IMG/VR virus record: IMGVR_UViG_3300029258_003380
Coordinates: 1-64,000 of that record
Origin: a virus
DNA length: 64,000 bases
Direction: 5' to 3' (one strand)
This document shows, in pieces, positions 39,489 through 47,728 of the stretch; position 1 is the stretch's first letter, and each line of letters begins with the position of its first letter. A program made the translations under genes and the position numbers. Under the pieces are notes generated by a model, which made no database searches, was not told the DNA's origin, and was given only the letters and a program-made list of their open reading frames with translations.

Positions 39489-40074
39489 CGACGCACGCTG
39501 GGTTAAACTCAGTGTGGACAAACTAGTTGCAGCTGACTGGAATTACAAGGTCGAGGATCCGGACCAAGAGGAAAAGCTGATTGCGAACATCAAGCGCAAC
39601 GGCCAGGTGGAAAACATCCTGGTAAGAGAACTTGAGTCAGGTTTCTACGAGGTGATCAACGGGAATCACCGGTTGGATGCGTTTAAGAAGCTCGGTATTC
39701 CCACTGCAATTTGCTACAACTTTGGCGAGACATCGGATGCGCAGGCACGGCGGATTGCAGTAGAAACCAACGAGCCAAAGTTCCGCCGCGATGACGCCAA
39801 GTTGGCCGTCCTTATCAAGGAGATGATGGATGGTCCTGGCAGTGAATTTACGCTGGAAGATCTGAGTACCACGATGCCCTTTGACCGAACTGCTCTGGAA
39901 GGGCTCGTGACTATTCCTGGCTTCGACTTGGACAAGTTCAAAAAATCTAACGATAAAGAATTGGCGAACCTTGCCAAGAAAAAAGAGAAGAAAACCCCTG
40001 GCGTATCCATCACCGTGCATGCCACATGTCCTGACTGCGGACGTAAATTCAAGGTGAGCGGCAAGAAGAAGTAG
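39475..40074 (+). CDS. ParB-like nuclease-domain protein
   Basis: 199 residues. QEEKLIANIKRNGQVENILV then YEVINGNHRLDAFKKLGIPT is the ParB/sulfiredoxin-like N-terminal domain (CTP or DNA binding). The C-terminal half is helical and ends in a CPDCGRKFKVSGKKK knuckle. ParB-like proteins often sit beside terminase genes and may take part in packaging or modification. The stop overlaps the terminase GTG. Confidence 0.85.
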   Translation: MPKLNDARWVKLSVDKLVAADWNYKVEDPDQEEKLIANIKRNGQVENILVRELESGFYEVINGNHRLDAFKKLGIPTAICYNFGETSDAQARRIAVETNEPKFRRDDAKLAVLIKEMMDGPGSEFTLEDLSTTMPFDRTALEGLVTIPGFDLDKFKKSNDKELANLAKKKEKKTPGVSITVHATCPDCGRKFKVSGKKK

Positions 40075-41651
40075 TGACCGAGGCGATACACAAAGACTTT
40101 CGGCCGCCCCTAGGCCACCTTCCACGTGTGATCCAGGACGAGATGGTTCGGCCGCCATCGAGGGAGCGCCTTGTAAAACGTATCGCAGCGATGAAGGCGC
40201 ACCACATCAACATGGCGCGAAAGTCTTCGTCAGCGTTCATGGAGTATGCCTTCTTGGACGAGGACACAGGCTTGCCCTATGAGCAGCAGTGGTTTCATGA
40301 CGAGTGGCATCTGGCTTGGGACCGTTATCAACGTGTGATGGTGATTGCTCCACGAGACCATGCCAAGACCAGTAATGTCGTGGGACGGGTAATCTGGGAG
40401 TTGGGCAGCAATCCGAATCTGCGTACGAAGGTAGTATGTGCCAGCGATGGGAAGGCTAAGGAGCGACTTTATGAGATAGATCAGCACATCACTACCAATC
40501 CCAGGGTACGAGAAGTCTTCCCTGAACTGATGCCAAACCCCAATGCCCAATGGAACGCGCACCACCTGGTTCTGAAGCGTACGGCAAGACACAGAGACGC
40601 CTCTGTTGAGGCTCTTGGTATTACGTCGTCAGCGACAGGCGGACGCGCCGACCTGCTGCTTGCTGACGATGTGGTAGACCGTCGTAACGCGCTCACAATG
40701 CCTGCACTGCGCGCACAGATTAAACAAGCATGGAAGTCGGACTGGGTAAATCTGCTAGAACCGACTGGCCGTCTCTTTTATATCTGTACATTGTGGCATC
40801 CGGGAGATCTGTCACATGAGATATTGGAAGGAAACACCTTCCATGTGCTCCGATACGACATAGACGATAATTTTGGCGCGATGTGGCCGTCCAAGTGGAG
40901 CGAAGCTGCGCTTAGAATGCGGTATAACGAGATCCTGAGCATCGAGTTCAACCGAGCATTTCGTAACCAGGCTATCGATCTGGATTCTGCCATGGTGCAG
41001 CCCTCGTGGTTTCAGTTCTGTGATTTGCGTACAGATGAACGGTTTGCTGAACTAGTGGAGCAGGATAGCCTTGTATTTTTCACATCTTACGACCCGGCCG
41101 GAACACCGACTGGCAAGAAAGATCAGGACTATACAGCGGCTTGCATTGGAGCAGTAGACAAAGATCGGGGAGTTCTGTACATCGTCGACGCCTGGCGTCA
41201 GCGAATGTCCATAAAATCACTGGTAGATACAATCTTTGTCGAGGCAACGACATACGACCCGTGGCTTGTCCTGATCGAGAAGGTTGGTCAAGCCACAGTG
41301 GACGACTGGGTGATTAACGAATACCCACAGATGGAAGGACACATCAAGGTAACGAAGCCTCGGATTAGCAAGCAGATGCGTCTCCTAGGAACTACACCAC
41401 TCCTGGAAAAAGGGAAGGTTGTGTTCTCGGCGCACTTGGATCCGAATAGTAAATTATTTGATGGTGCCAGGGGCTCTCTTGTAGACGAAATGATCGAGTT
41501 TCCATTTTCCAAGCATGACGACATGGTGGACTCGTTTTCACAGCTTGTTGCTGTCGCACGAACACACTTCCTTGACGTGGACGCCGACGGCGGCGAAGAT
41601 GTAATGGAGATCCGCATTGGCGACGAAGAGGAAGATGACTACGTATTCTAA
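40074..41651 (+). CDS. terL: Terminase large subunit
   Basis: 525 residues from GTG 40074. The ATPase has an atypical Walker A APRDHAKTS (92-100) and Walker B ADLLLADDVV (192-201). The RNase H-like nuclease has the first Asp in FFTSYDPAGTP and the closing acidic pair in SKHDDMVDSF. It cuts concatemeric DNA and drives it into the prohead through the portal. The length is normal. It is the anchor for the structural module that follows. Confidence 0.95.
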   Translation: MTEAIHKDFRPPLGHLPRVIQDEMVRPPSRERLVKRIAAMKAHHINMARKSSSAFMEYAFLDEDTGLPYEQQWFHDEWHLAWDRYQRVMVIAPRDHAKTSNVVGRVIWELGSNPNLRTKVVCASDGKAKERLYEIDQHITTNPRVREVFPELMPNPNAQWNAHHLVLKRTARHRDASVEALGITSSATGGRADLLLADDVVDRRNALTMPALRAQIKQAWKSDWVNLLEPTGRLFYICTLWHPGDLSHEILEGNTFHVLRYDIDDNFGAMWPSKWSEAALRMRYNEILSIEFNRAFRNQAIDLDSAMVQPSWFQFCDLRTDERFAELVEQDSLVFFTSYDPAGTPTGKKDQDYTAACIGAVDKDRGVLYIVDAWRQRMSIKSLVDTIFVEATTYDPWLVLIEKVGQATVDDWVINEYPQMEGHIKVTKPRISKQMRLLGTTPLLEKGKVVFSAHLDPNSKLFDGARGSLVDEMIEFPFSKHDDMVDSFSQLVAVARTHFLDVDADGGEDVMEIRIGDEEEDDYVF

Positions 41652-42228
41652 GTCGGGTACACTTGTGGATGTAGAGACCGGAGGGCAATTCTGCCGGCAT
41701 GATCATGGAGGTGCCATTGTGACAACCGAAATCGCGCAACATCCGTTTCTCATCTTAGATGGCAAAGCGTTTGTGACGTTGACAGATACCACCATTGTCA
41801 CCATAAGAGACAGCAAATGGAACAGCATACTTGGGACGTGGATGCGCCTACCCGGTGGGTGTGAAGTCGACGTGGATAGTGACGAGATAAAGAGCGCCAT
41901 GAAAGAAATCGAATCATGTGGCCAGCAATGGGACGAAGCTGCGGTTATTCGTCCCGACCTCTTTACCATTTGTGAAGGCGGGATGGAACTCCTGGTCCCT
42001 TGCGTGGTTCGAGACGGAGATCTTCCGCCCGTGCATGTCATGGTACCAGTCAGTGACATCCAGGAGTCATTTCAACAGATAGAGATAGGAACCGGGGCTC
42101 ACGTGGACGTGCAATCGAAATGCAAACACACAGGCGCGCAGATCGGTACCACGAATTGCCGTTGTTGCGCTCGTAGATGGTGGCAGGCTGCCGTCCAGAA
42201 GCTGGAGGAACACGATGGCGAAAAGTGA
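41635..42228 (+). CDS. Hypothetical protein between terminase and portal
   Basis: 197 residues; ATG 41635 follows AGAGGAAG and overlaps the terminase end. It is beta-rich in the first half (HPFLILDGKAFVTLTDTTIV) and has a small Cys/His cluster at the end (CKHTGAQIGTTNCRCCARRW). It could be a head-associated protein. Not recognised. Confidence 0.76.
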   Translation: MTTYSKSGTLVDVETGGQFCRHDHGGAIVTTEIAQHPFLILDGKAFVTLTDTTIVTIRDSKWNSILGTWMRLPGGCEVDVDSDEIKSAMKEIESCGQQWDEAAVIRPDLFTICEGGMELLVPCVVRDGDLPPVHVMVPVSDIQESFQQIEIGTGAHVDVQSKCKHTGAQIGTTNCRCCARRWWQAAVQKLEEHDGEK

Positions 42229-42751
42229 GCAAGCACCGCCGCGTGTGAGACTATCGAAAAGCATCGATCTTGGTAAGGCCAAGGATGGTTGCAAGCGATG
42301 TAACGGCCGGGGGATAACGGGATACAAGGAAGCAGACCTTGGCGATGGCGAGGGAACACAGAATATCCCAATCATCTGTAGGTGTGTGAGCCGTGGTGGC
42401 GGGGTGGCACCAGACGAACTTGACAGGATACTGGCAGAAGCAAAGAAGAATATCGACGATGGTGTGTTTCATGAGCACGTAGTTGCTGACTTCCACGCTA
42501 CATCGGACGAGCAGAAGCCAAGGATTGTCGCTGCGTTCCTCCGGGACGTGGTCGATGATCGCAAGGACAGTGTTTCAAAGGAAGCAATTGGAAAGGTGTT
42601 GGAGTTGATACGCCGGCGCAAAGACTGGAACGATCTGCGAGTGGAGGCGACAAGGATACTGATGCGCCAGGCAGCAGATCCACTTGCGGAGCAAGATACG
42701 CGGGACTTGGCCCACAAGGCTATGGCACAGTCCAGAGAAAATATGAACTAA
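42215..42751 (+). CDS. Hypothetical helical protein with Cys knuckle
   Basis: 178 residues. An N-terminal CKRCNGRGITG ... CRC site (about 26-50) resembles a single DnaJ-type knuckle. The rest is helical and charged. It lies just before the structural genes; a scaffolding or assembly role is possible but unproven. Confidence 0.76.
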   Translation: MAKSEQAPPRVRLSKSIDLGKAKDGCKRCNGRGITGYKEADLGDGEGTQNIPIICRCVSRGGGVAPDELDRILAEAKKNIDDGVFHEHVVADFHATSDEQKPRIVAAFLRDVVDDRKDSVSKEAIGKVLELIRRRKDWNDLRVEATRILMRQAADPLAEQDTRDLAHKAMAQSRENMN

Positions 42752-42761
42752 GGAGGACACG

Positions 42762-43079
42762 ATGGCATTTCCAGAAATCAGACTTTATGAATTTGATGAG
42801 AACCCGGCCGGCACTTTGCCACTTGGCGATGGTCACGTACACGACGTGAGGCAGATGTCGGACAAGGGTTATGAGTTCAAGACGGCCCTTGGTTGCGCTG
42901 CGGTCTTTACTCTCGAGGGATCCGTAGCCGGCAGCGTATGGACGACGATACAGGCCGGGATAGGTGCGGCTGATGCTCAGGGTTCTATTGGAGACGAATA
43001 CAACTACGTGCGAGTCAATGGGACGACTGCGGGTGTGTTGTTAGGCGCTGAACTGAAGATAGCAGGGAAGGTACTGTAA
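42762..43079 (+). CDS. Small beta-rich protein, possible virion component
   Basis: 105 residues; RBS AAGGAGG. The sequence alternates polar and hydrophobic residues (GYEFKTALGCAAVFTLEGSV) as in small decoration or trimer proteins. TAATG overlap with the portal gene. The assignment is by position. Confidence 0.7.
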   Translation: MAFPEIRLYEFDENPAGTLPLGDGHVHDVRQMSDKGYEFKTALGCAAVFTLEGSVAGSVWTTIQAGIGAADAQGSIGDEYNYVRVNGTTAGVLLGAELKIAGKVL

Positions 43080-44995
43080 TGGCCCCCCGGGTAAGGAAGA
43101 GCGGCAAAGCCGGGGCTACAAGAAAAAGTAACGACCCAGCGTTCCACGTGGACGTTCGCGAGATACTGGCCAAGGCATCTGTGATGACCGGTCGTGAGGT
43201 TAACGAGTCCTCTGCCATTGCTGCTCTTGACACACGGCGTGACATGTACGGCGATTCAGGCGCCGTTGAGCCGCCATATGATCCGGAGTCACTGCTGAAC
43301 TACATCGAATTGACACCACACCTCGCGCCCAATATCGCCAGCTACCAGACGAACATCGAGGGGTATGGCTACCAAGCTGTAGTGAAAGTGCCTTGGATGG
43401 AAGATCTGGACAGCGAAGAAGCGACGGAGGCTATCCGTAACGCACTCCAGATCGAGAGGTATGTGGACCAGGAGGAGGCGATTTTAGCAGCGGCTGAAAA
43501 GGCAGAAGACGATGCGCCAGTGGATGTGGACGACGGCGGCGAAGTGACCGACGAAGAAGTGGATGAGGTGCGCAAGAAGTTGGCAATTGGCCTACGCAGG
43601 GAAGAGTACTTCTTCAATGCATTCTTCGATACCTGTTGCAGCACGATGTCGTTCATCAAGCTTCGCCGAATCACTAGATTTGACATCGAGGGCAATGGGT
43701 GGGGCGCGTGGGAAATGCTCGAGGATGGTTATGGTAGACTCAAGCGGCTCAACTACATCCCAGGATACACAGTGCGCCCAATGCGTGACGAGGGAGAACT
43801 AGTCGAGACAACGGAAGACGACCCGATTACACCATTGTCAGAGGGACGTGAGATCCCTGTGCATCGCCGGTTCCGTCGGTATGTCCAGATAGTTGGAGAT
43901 CGGAAGTCTTATTACAAATCCCCCAATGATCCCAGAGTGATAAGTGCCACTACGGGCAAGATCTACAAGTCAGTGGAGGAAATGCGCAAGCCCAAAGACG
44001 ATGGCGGCGAAGGAAAGAATGCCAGAGAAGCCAACGAGTTGATCTACATACCGCTCCATGACCCGCGTACGCCGTGCCCTCCACCTCGCTGGATAGGCAA
44101 CCTGCTGGCAGTACTTGGTGTACGAGAGGCAGACGAGACCAACTACTTCTATCTGGACAGTAGTGCGATACCACCAGGCATCTTGTTTGTTGGAGGCGGC
44201 AAGGTACCACGGGATATGAAGGACCGACTCGAGCAGCGGATGACACAGGAGTTTGGTGGTAGCGAGAACCGTCACAAGATCTTAGTTGTGGAGGCGCATC
44301 CGATGAAGCAAAAGGGTGAGGAGCGGACCCTGATGCCGACAATGGAGTTTGAGTCACTTCGTGGAGCACAGCAGTCTGACGCCACATTCACGAACTACGA
44401 CGAACGCAGTGCCGACAGGATAGGTGCTTCGTTTCGGTTGCCTCCGATGCTGCGTGGTTACACACCAAAGAATCTGAATCGTGCAACTGCCATCGCGGCA
44501 CTTTCGTTTGCTGAGGAACAGGTTTTCGAGCCAGAGCGCGAGGACATCGACTGGATCATCAACAAGTACATATTGCCACGGATCGGTGTGACTCTTCATA
44601 CCTTCAGGTCAAACTCTCCACCGACCCGTAGTCCGGAGGAAATTGCCGAGCTGATCAAGGTTGCAGCGCCTAATGGTGGATTGCTTCCATATGAGATTCG
44701 TTCGTTATTGGGCGATGCCCTGAACCGTGGCCTAGCGAAAGTCGAAGAGGAGTGGGCTCGGTGGCCAATGCCGATGACACTTGCAGGGATTGGCGATGGC
44801 GGACAGGTCACACCAGAAGAGGGTGATGAAGAAGCCGTTCTTTCAATGGGCCAAGTGACAAACCAGCTAGATCAGCTCACAAAGCGTGTCGAAGCGATCT
44901 TGACCGATGAGTTGCGCCAGGCCGGGTTTGATTTGGATCTTGAGGTTTCAGCGCGTAATATAGACGAGCTGCCCGTGGAAGGCGACGATGAATAG
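43079..44995 (+). CDS. Portal protein
   Basis: 638 residues. The order and content fit phage portal proteins: an N-terminal wing with VEPPYDPESLLNYIELTPHL, a central part LIYIPLHDPRTPCPPPRWIG and NYFYLDSSAIPPGILFVGGG, and a C-terminal helical region with DRIGASFRLPPMLRGYTPKN. It forms the dodecameric DNA gate at the head vertex. It is larger than average because of an acidic helix-rich insertion (about 125-165) and tail. Confidence 0.9.
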   Translation: MAPRVRKSGKAGATRKSNDPAFHVDVREILAKASVMTGREVNESSAIAALDTRRDMYGDSGAVEPPYDPESLLNYIELTPHLAPNIASYQTNIEGYGYQAVVKVPWMEDLDSEEATEAIRNALQIERYVDQEEAILAAAEKAEDDAPVDVDDGGEVTDEEVDEVRKKLAIGLRREEYFFNAFFDTCCSTMSFIKLRRITRFDIEGNGWGAWEMLEDGYGRLKRLNYIPGYTVRPMRDEGELVETTEDDPITPLSEGREIPVHRRFRRYVQIVGDRKSYYKSPNDPRVISATTGKIYKSVEEMRKPKDDGGEGKNAREANELIYIPLHDPRTPCPPPRWIGNLLAVLGVREADETNYFYLDSSAIPPGILFVGGGKVPRDMKDRLEQRMTQEFGGSENRHKILVVEAHPMKQKGEERTLMPTMEFESLRGAQQSDATFTNYDERSADRIGASFRLPPMLRGYTPKNLNRATAIAALSFAEEQVFEPEREDIDWIINKYILPRIGVTLHTFRSNSPPTRSPEEIAELIKVAAPNGGLLPYEIRSLLGDALNRGLAKVEEEWARWPMPMTLAGIGDGGQVTPEEGDEEAVLSMGQVTNQLDQLTKRVEAILTDELRQAGFDLDLEVSARNIDELPVEGDDE

Positions 44996-45227
44996 CCTGT
45001 TTTCAAAACCTCGAGGAGTGTCTGTTGGAGACGTATTTATCAACAAGGAATTGGAGGCGAAGGGTGAGCCTCATCCGATGCGCGTAGTTCGTGTGAAACG
45101 GGTAGACGATACAGGAATGATCCTGCTTGTATCGAATATTTACGGGATTGGTGGCATGGAGCATACAGTAACCAACGAAACACTACGTAAAGAATATCGA
45201 AGTGAAAAAGAAGGAAATGACAAGTGA
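44988..45227 (+). CDS. Small hypothetical protein
   Basis: 79 residues overlapping the portal gene's end. A small beta-barrel-like core (VSVGDVFINKELEAKGEPHP then MRVVRVKRVDDTGMILLV). Not recognised. It begins a block of accessory genes placed between portal and minor head protein. Confidence 0.74.
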   Translation: MNSLFSKPRGVSVGDVFINKELEAKGEPHPMRVVRVKRVDDTGMILLVSNIYGIGGMEHTVTNETLRKEYRSEKEGNDK

Positions 45228-46342
45228 TTTCGAAACTCACAAGTGACAACATCCAGGGAATGCTTAACGCACTTGATCATCCCGTGGCAGCGAAGATCAA
45301 TGAGATCATCGACATGGTGAACGCAGGTGGCATTCTTCAGGACCTCCAGAGCGTTCTCGACACCGGAAGCGTGGCTGCTATCACCACGCCGTTCGACATC
45401 GGCTTCGGGATGCTCGACGTCTTCGACCTCGTTGCAGGTCACGGCACGGTCCACGGAGCCTTTGACATATCCAGTACTAACACCTATGGACCGGCGTACC
45501 CACCAAGGGACCCAACTGCTGCCCTTGGACCGTCGTCGTTCGCGGCTGGATTTCTTAACGAGGTCACTGGGTACGCCGCAGCTGCCTTTGCGGGAACCAG
45601 CAAAGCCACAGGCTCATATGCCTTCGCTCAGGGCGAGAACTGTGAGGCATCTGGGTATGCTAGCCGCGCTGTCGGAGATCAGTGCAAGGCGGCTCACTCT
45701 TACACCGAGGCCAGGGGCTTCAACTGCGAGGCATCGTACTATTCGGCGCTGGCGATGGGGGGGTTCTGTCGAGCTACTGCGGCGTCGGCAACAGCGATAG
45801 GAAATGGCTACTGGAATGGTGGTTCTATCTACAGGTGGCTCCAGGCTCACGGTCAAGGCGCGTTCAATTTGTCATCGGTCAATGGGTCATACGGTGCTGC
45901 ACAGACCGGAGCCTCTGGTGCAAGGTCTTTCATCTTGGGGGGAGTCAACCACGAGACCGAGGCCGGATCTGCCGATGCGATGATTCTTGGCGGAGGGAAC
46001 GTCAAGATGGAGACCAGCGCCTTACGGTCTGTCGCCATCGGCCTTATGAATGCCGTCATAGCTGACCCAGACAAGGTATACCTCCGGAACTTGAACCTAT
46101 GGGATGCGGTGCCACGGGATGACTCCCTCACTGAGTTGTTGGCCTACAAGCCTGCCGACAAGTCAGTTCAGTACGTGGACAAGACTTCTGTCTCAATGCA
46201 CCTGGGCTACGGAGCAACAGGAGCGAGGCCGGCAGGCCTAGTCGGGACTGATACTGGCAAGCAATATTTCGACACCACCGTTGGAGCGCCGATTTGGTGG
46301 AACGGATCCGGGTGGGTTGACGCTAGCGGCTCGCCCATCTAG
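45224..46342 (+). CDS. Tail fibre/spike with YadA-head-like repeats
   Basis: 372 residues from GTG 45224 (GTGA overlap). The centre has repeated short blocks of the trimeric-adhesin head type (GSYAFAQGENCEASGYASRA, AVGDQCKAAHSYTEARGFNC, ALAMGGFCRATAASATAIGN). The C-terminus ends like phage fibre tips (GKQYFDTTVGAPIWWNGSGW). It is probably a trimeric host-binding or decoration protein. Its place between portal and minor head genes suggests an inserted receptor-recognition cassette. Confidence 0.82.
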   Translation: MISKLTSDNIQGMLNALDHPVAAKINEIIDMVNAGGILQDLQSVLDTGSVAAITTPFDIGFGMLDVFDLVAGHGTVHGAFDISSTNTYGPAYPPRDPTAALGPSSFAAGFLNEVTGYAAAAFAGTSKATGSYAFAQGENCEASGYASRAVGDQCKAAHSYTEARGFNCEASYYSALAMGGFCRATAASATAIGNGYWNGGSIYRWLQAHGQGAFNLSSVNGSYGAAQTGASGARSFILGGVNHETEAGSADAMILGGGNVKMETSALRSVAIGLMNAVIADPDKVYLRNLNLWDAVPRDDSLTELLAYKPADKSVQYVDKTSVSMHLGYGATGARPAGLVGTDTGKQYFDTTVGAPIWWNGSGWVDASGSPI

Positions 46343-46353
46343 AGGAGGAAGAC

Positions 46354-46425
46354 ATGAACAAGATAGACGACAAACCGAAACCGGGGCAGCCCGACCCTAA
46401 GAAGTGGCCACCCGAGTGCGACTAG
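46354..46425 (+). CDS. Pro/Lys-rich 23-residue micropeptide
   Basis: ATG 46354 is preceded by GAGGAGGAAGAC, an excellent RBS. The product MNKIDDKPKPGQPDPKKWPP then ECD is polar and probably unstructured. It follows the fibre gene by 11 bases and could be a small accessory peptide or a remnant. Confidence 0.42.
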   Translation: MNKIDDKPKPGQPDPKKWPPECD

Positions 46426-46450
46426 TAGTGTGATGACAAGTAACTATAAT

Positions 46451-46570
46451 GTGTCGTTGGCGGAATGTTATACGCAGCCCTCAGGTAAGGGGCTCGTTGA
46501 AAATGGTGGAACATCTGTTGTTGAACAGTATTAAACCTCAACGATGCAGGTGCGAATCCTGCACGGCACA
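46451..46570 (+). tRNA. tRNA-Leu-like element with expanded variable arm
   Basis: A 7-base acceptor stem (GTGTCGT 46451-46457 with ACGGCAC 46563-46569, one G-T pair) encloses T8-G9, a Leu-type D arm (GCGGAATGTTATACGC, 46460-46475), an anticodon-like stem AGCCC/GGGCT around TCAGGTAAG, a 7-pair variable-arm stem (46494-46500 with 46538-46544) holding a 37-base insert with its own hairpin, and a T arm GCAGG-TGCGAAT-CCTGC (46546-46562). At about 120 bases it is longer than any normal tRNA. The D loop lacks the second G, the T loop has TGC for TTC, and the anticodon register is ambiguous. It is probably a degenerate or repurposed tRNA; no CCA is encoded. Confidence 0.52.
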
Positions 46571-46639
46571 CTACGCAGACATTATAACCATCCACGAAAG
46601 GAGGACAGCATGTTGAAATAGAAAAAGGAGAAGTGCAGA

Positions 46640-46867
46640 ATGTCGCACCACAAAAGACGTAAACCTAGGAATCAACGCGCCGGATGTAAGCAGTGCAAGC
46701 CATGGAAAATAAACGGGGTTGGTAAAGACAAACCAATTTCGGAAGCATGGTCTGATTACAAGCGCAGACAATTTAAAATGCGAGACATGAAAGAAGACAT
46801 CGCAGGACAAGATTCAATCATCGTAGCCAATTGCCGGGAGGAGAAGCAAAATGGGAACCTTCCCTGA
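46640..46867 (+). CDS. Conserved small basic phage protein
   Basis: 75 residues; RBS AAAAAGGAG. SHHKRRKPRNQRAGCKQCKP with WKINGV is a familiar small phage sequence containing a CxxC. The remainder is polar and helical. Function not known to me; binding to DNA or RNA is likely given the charge. Confidence 0.82.
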   Translation: MSHHKRRKPRNQRAGCKQCKPWKINGVGKDKPISEAWSDYKRRQFKMRDMKEDIAGQDSIIVANCREEKQNGNLP

Positions 46868-47345
46868 TCGACTGGATCCAATTACTGTTCCGCTGCCGAT
46901 TATGATACCGGGCAGTGAAGGTGCGCCAGACATAACAGAACTGACATTCACCGTCACAAAGGTGCTCGAGCGTGAATACGGGGACGGCGTTTACATCATG
47001 GCCTCGGCCCGATATGAAATGGTGACAGATCTAGAGACGCAAGAATTTGGTTTTGTAACAAATCGGAACACGGGCAAGATCCAGGAGGCTTCGGAGGCCA
47101 TCTTCTTTTCTGCCGCTAAGTATGCAGCGTTTGTGCTGGCATATACAAAGCAGACACCACCATTACCGTTGCCAGACAACCCAGGACTGTTCTCGCCATG
47201 GTCCAGCGCAGTCATTGACACAGTGGATGGGACATCACCATTCCGTGGTTTCTGTGCCGGCATCCACTCATTGGCGTCGGATGCAGTAGAAACTGCGGAG
47301 ATCTTATTCCGTTCAATGTGGCACGAAGAACCGCATGGAGATTAA
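46851..47345 (+). CDS. Hypothetical protein
   Basis: 164 residues overlapping the previous gene by 17 bases; RBS GGGAGGAG. Beta-rich N-terminus (LTFTVTKVLEREYGDGVYIM) and a helical C-terminus. It precedes the minor head gene and may be a virion component. No family recognised. Confidence 0.72.
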   Translation: MGTFPDRLDPITVPLPIMIPGSEGAPDITELTFTVTKVLEREYGDGVYIMASARYEMVTDLETQEFGFVTNRNTGKIQEASEAIFFSAAKYAAFVLAYTKQTPPLPLPDNPGLFSPWSSAVIDTVDGTSPFRGFCAGIHSLASDAVETAEILFRSMWHEEPHGD

Positions 47346-47347
47346 TG

Positions 47348-47728
47348 ATGGCGCAAAAAGAATGGTACAATGGTCCGTACAAAGTTGTAGATGGAATAGA
47401 CACATTGGGGCGCCGTCCGAGCCCCGGACTAGGTGATATTATCGCACATCGCAGTGGTGCCTTGGTATTGCGGTGTCCCAAATGCCATGCGATGCAGTTC
47501 ACCCGGGCCGTTGTCTACAATAGCAAGGAGAACCCAACACTGGACCGTCCGATACATTGCGGCAGCGGTCATTGCAAGAAGTGCGGGATATGGTTCAGTA
47601 TTACCGGCGGAACATCAGAGCAGGTAGATGAACCTGTGAAAGCAACGAGGCCAATTCCACGCAAGCTCGCCAAGGCCGGCGTGCATCCATCTCCAAAGAT
47701 CAAGATCAAACAACCACAGGATTCATAA
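47348..47728 (+). CDS. Zinc-ribbon protein before the minor head gene
   Basis: 126 residues; ATG 47348 is 7 bases from GGAG, with ATG 47345 just before it. LRCPKCHAMQFTRAV ... HCGSGHCKKCGIWF gives a Cys4-type ribbon (about 42-86), and the tail is basic and Pro-rich. TAATG overlap with the next gene. Function unknown. Confidence 0.75.
   Translation: MAQKEWYNGPYKVVDGIDTLGRRPSPGLGDIIAHRSGALVLRCPKCHAMQFTRAVVYNSKENPTLDRPIHCGSGHCKKCGIWFSITGGTSEQVDEPVKATRPIPRKLAKAGVHPSPKIKIKQPQDS

Noticed and set aside
45327-45800. 157-codon second plus-strand frame inside the fibre gene
   Set aside because: Arg/Ser/Thr-rich with no domain or RBS, whereas the main frame shows adhesin-type repeats.
46612-46623. ATG TTG AAA TAG after a strong AAAGGAGG site
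   Set aside because: Only three codons long; it may be a chance RBS or a leader, but it cannot be supported as a gene.
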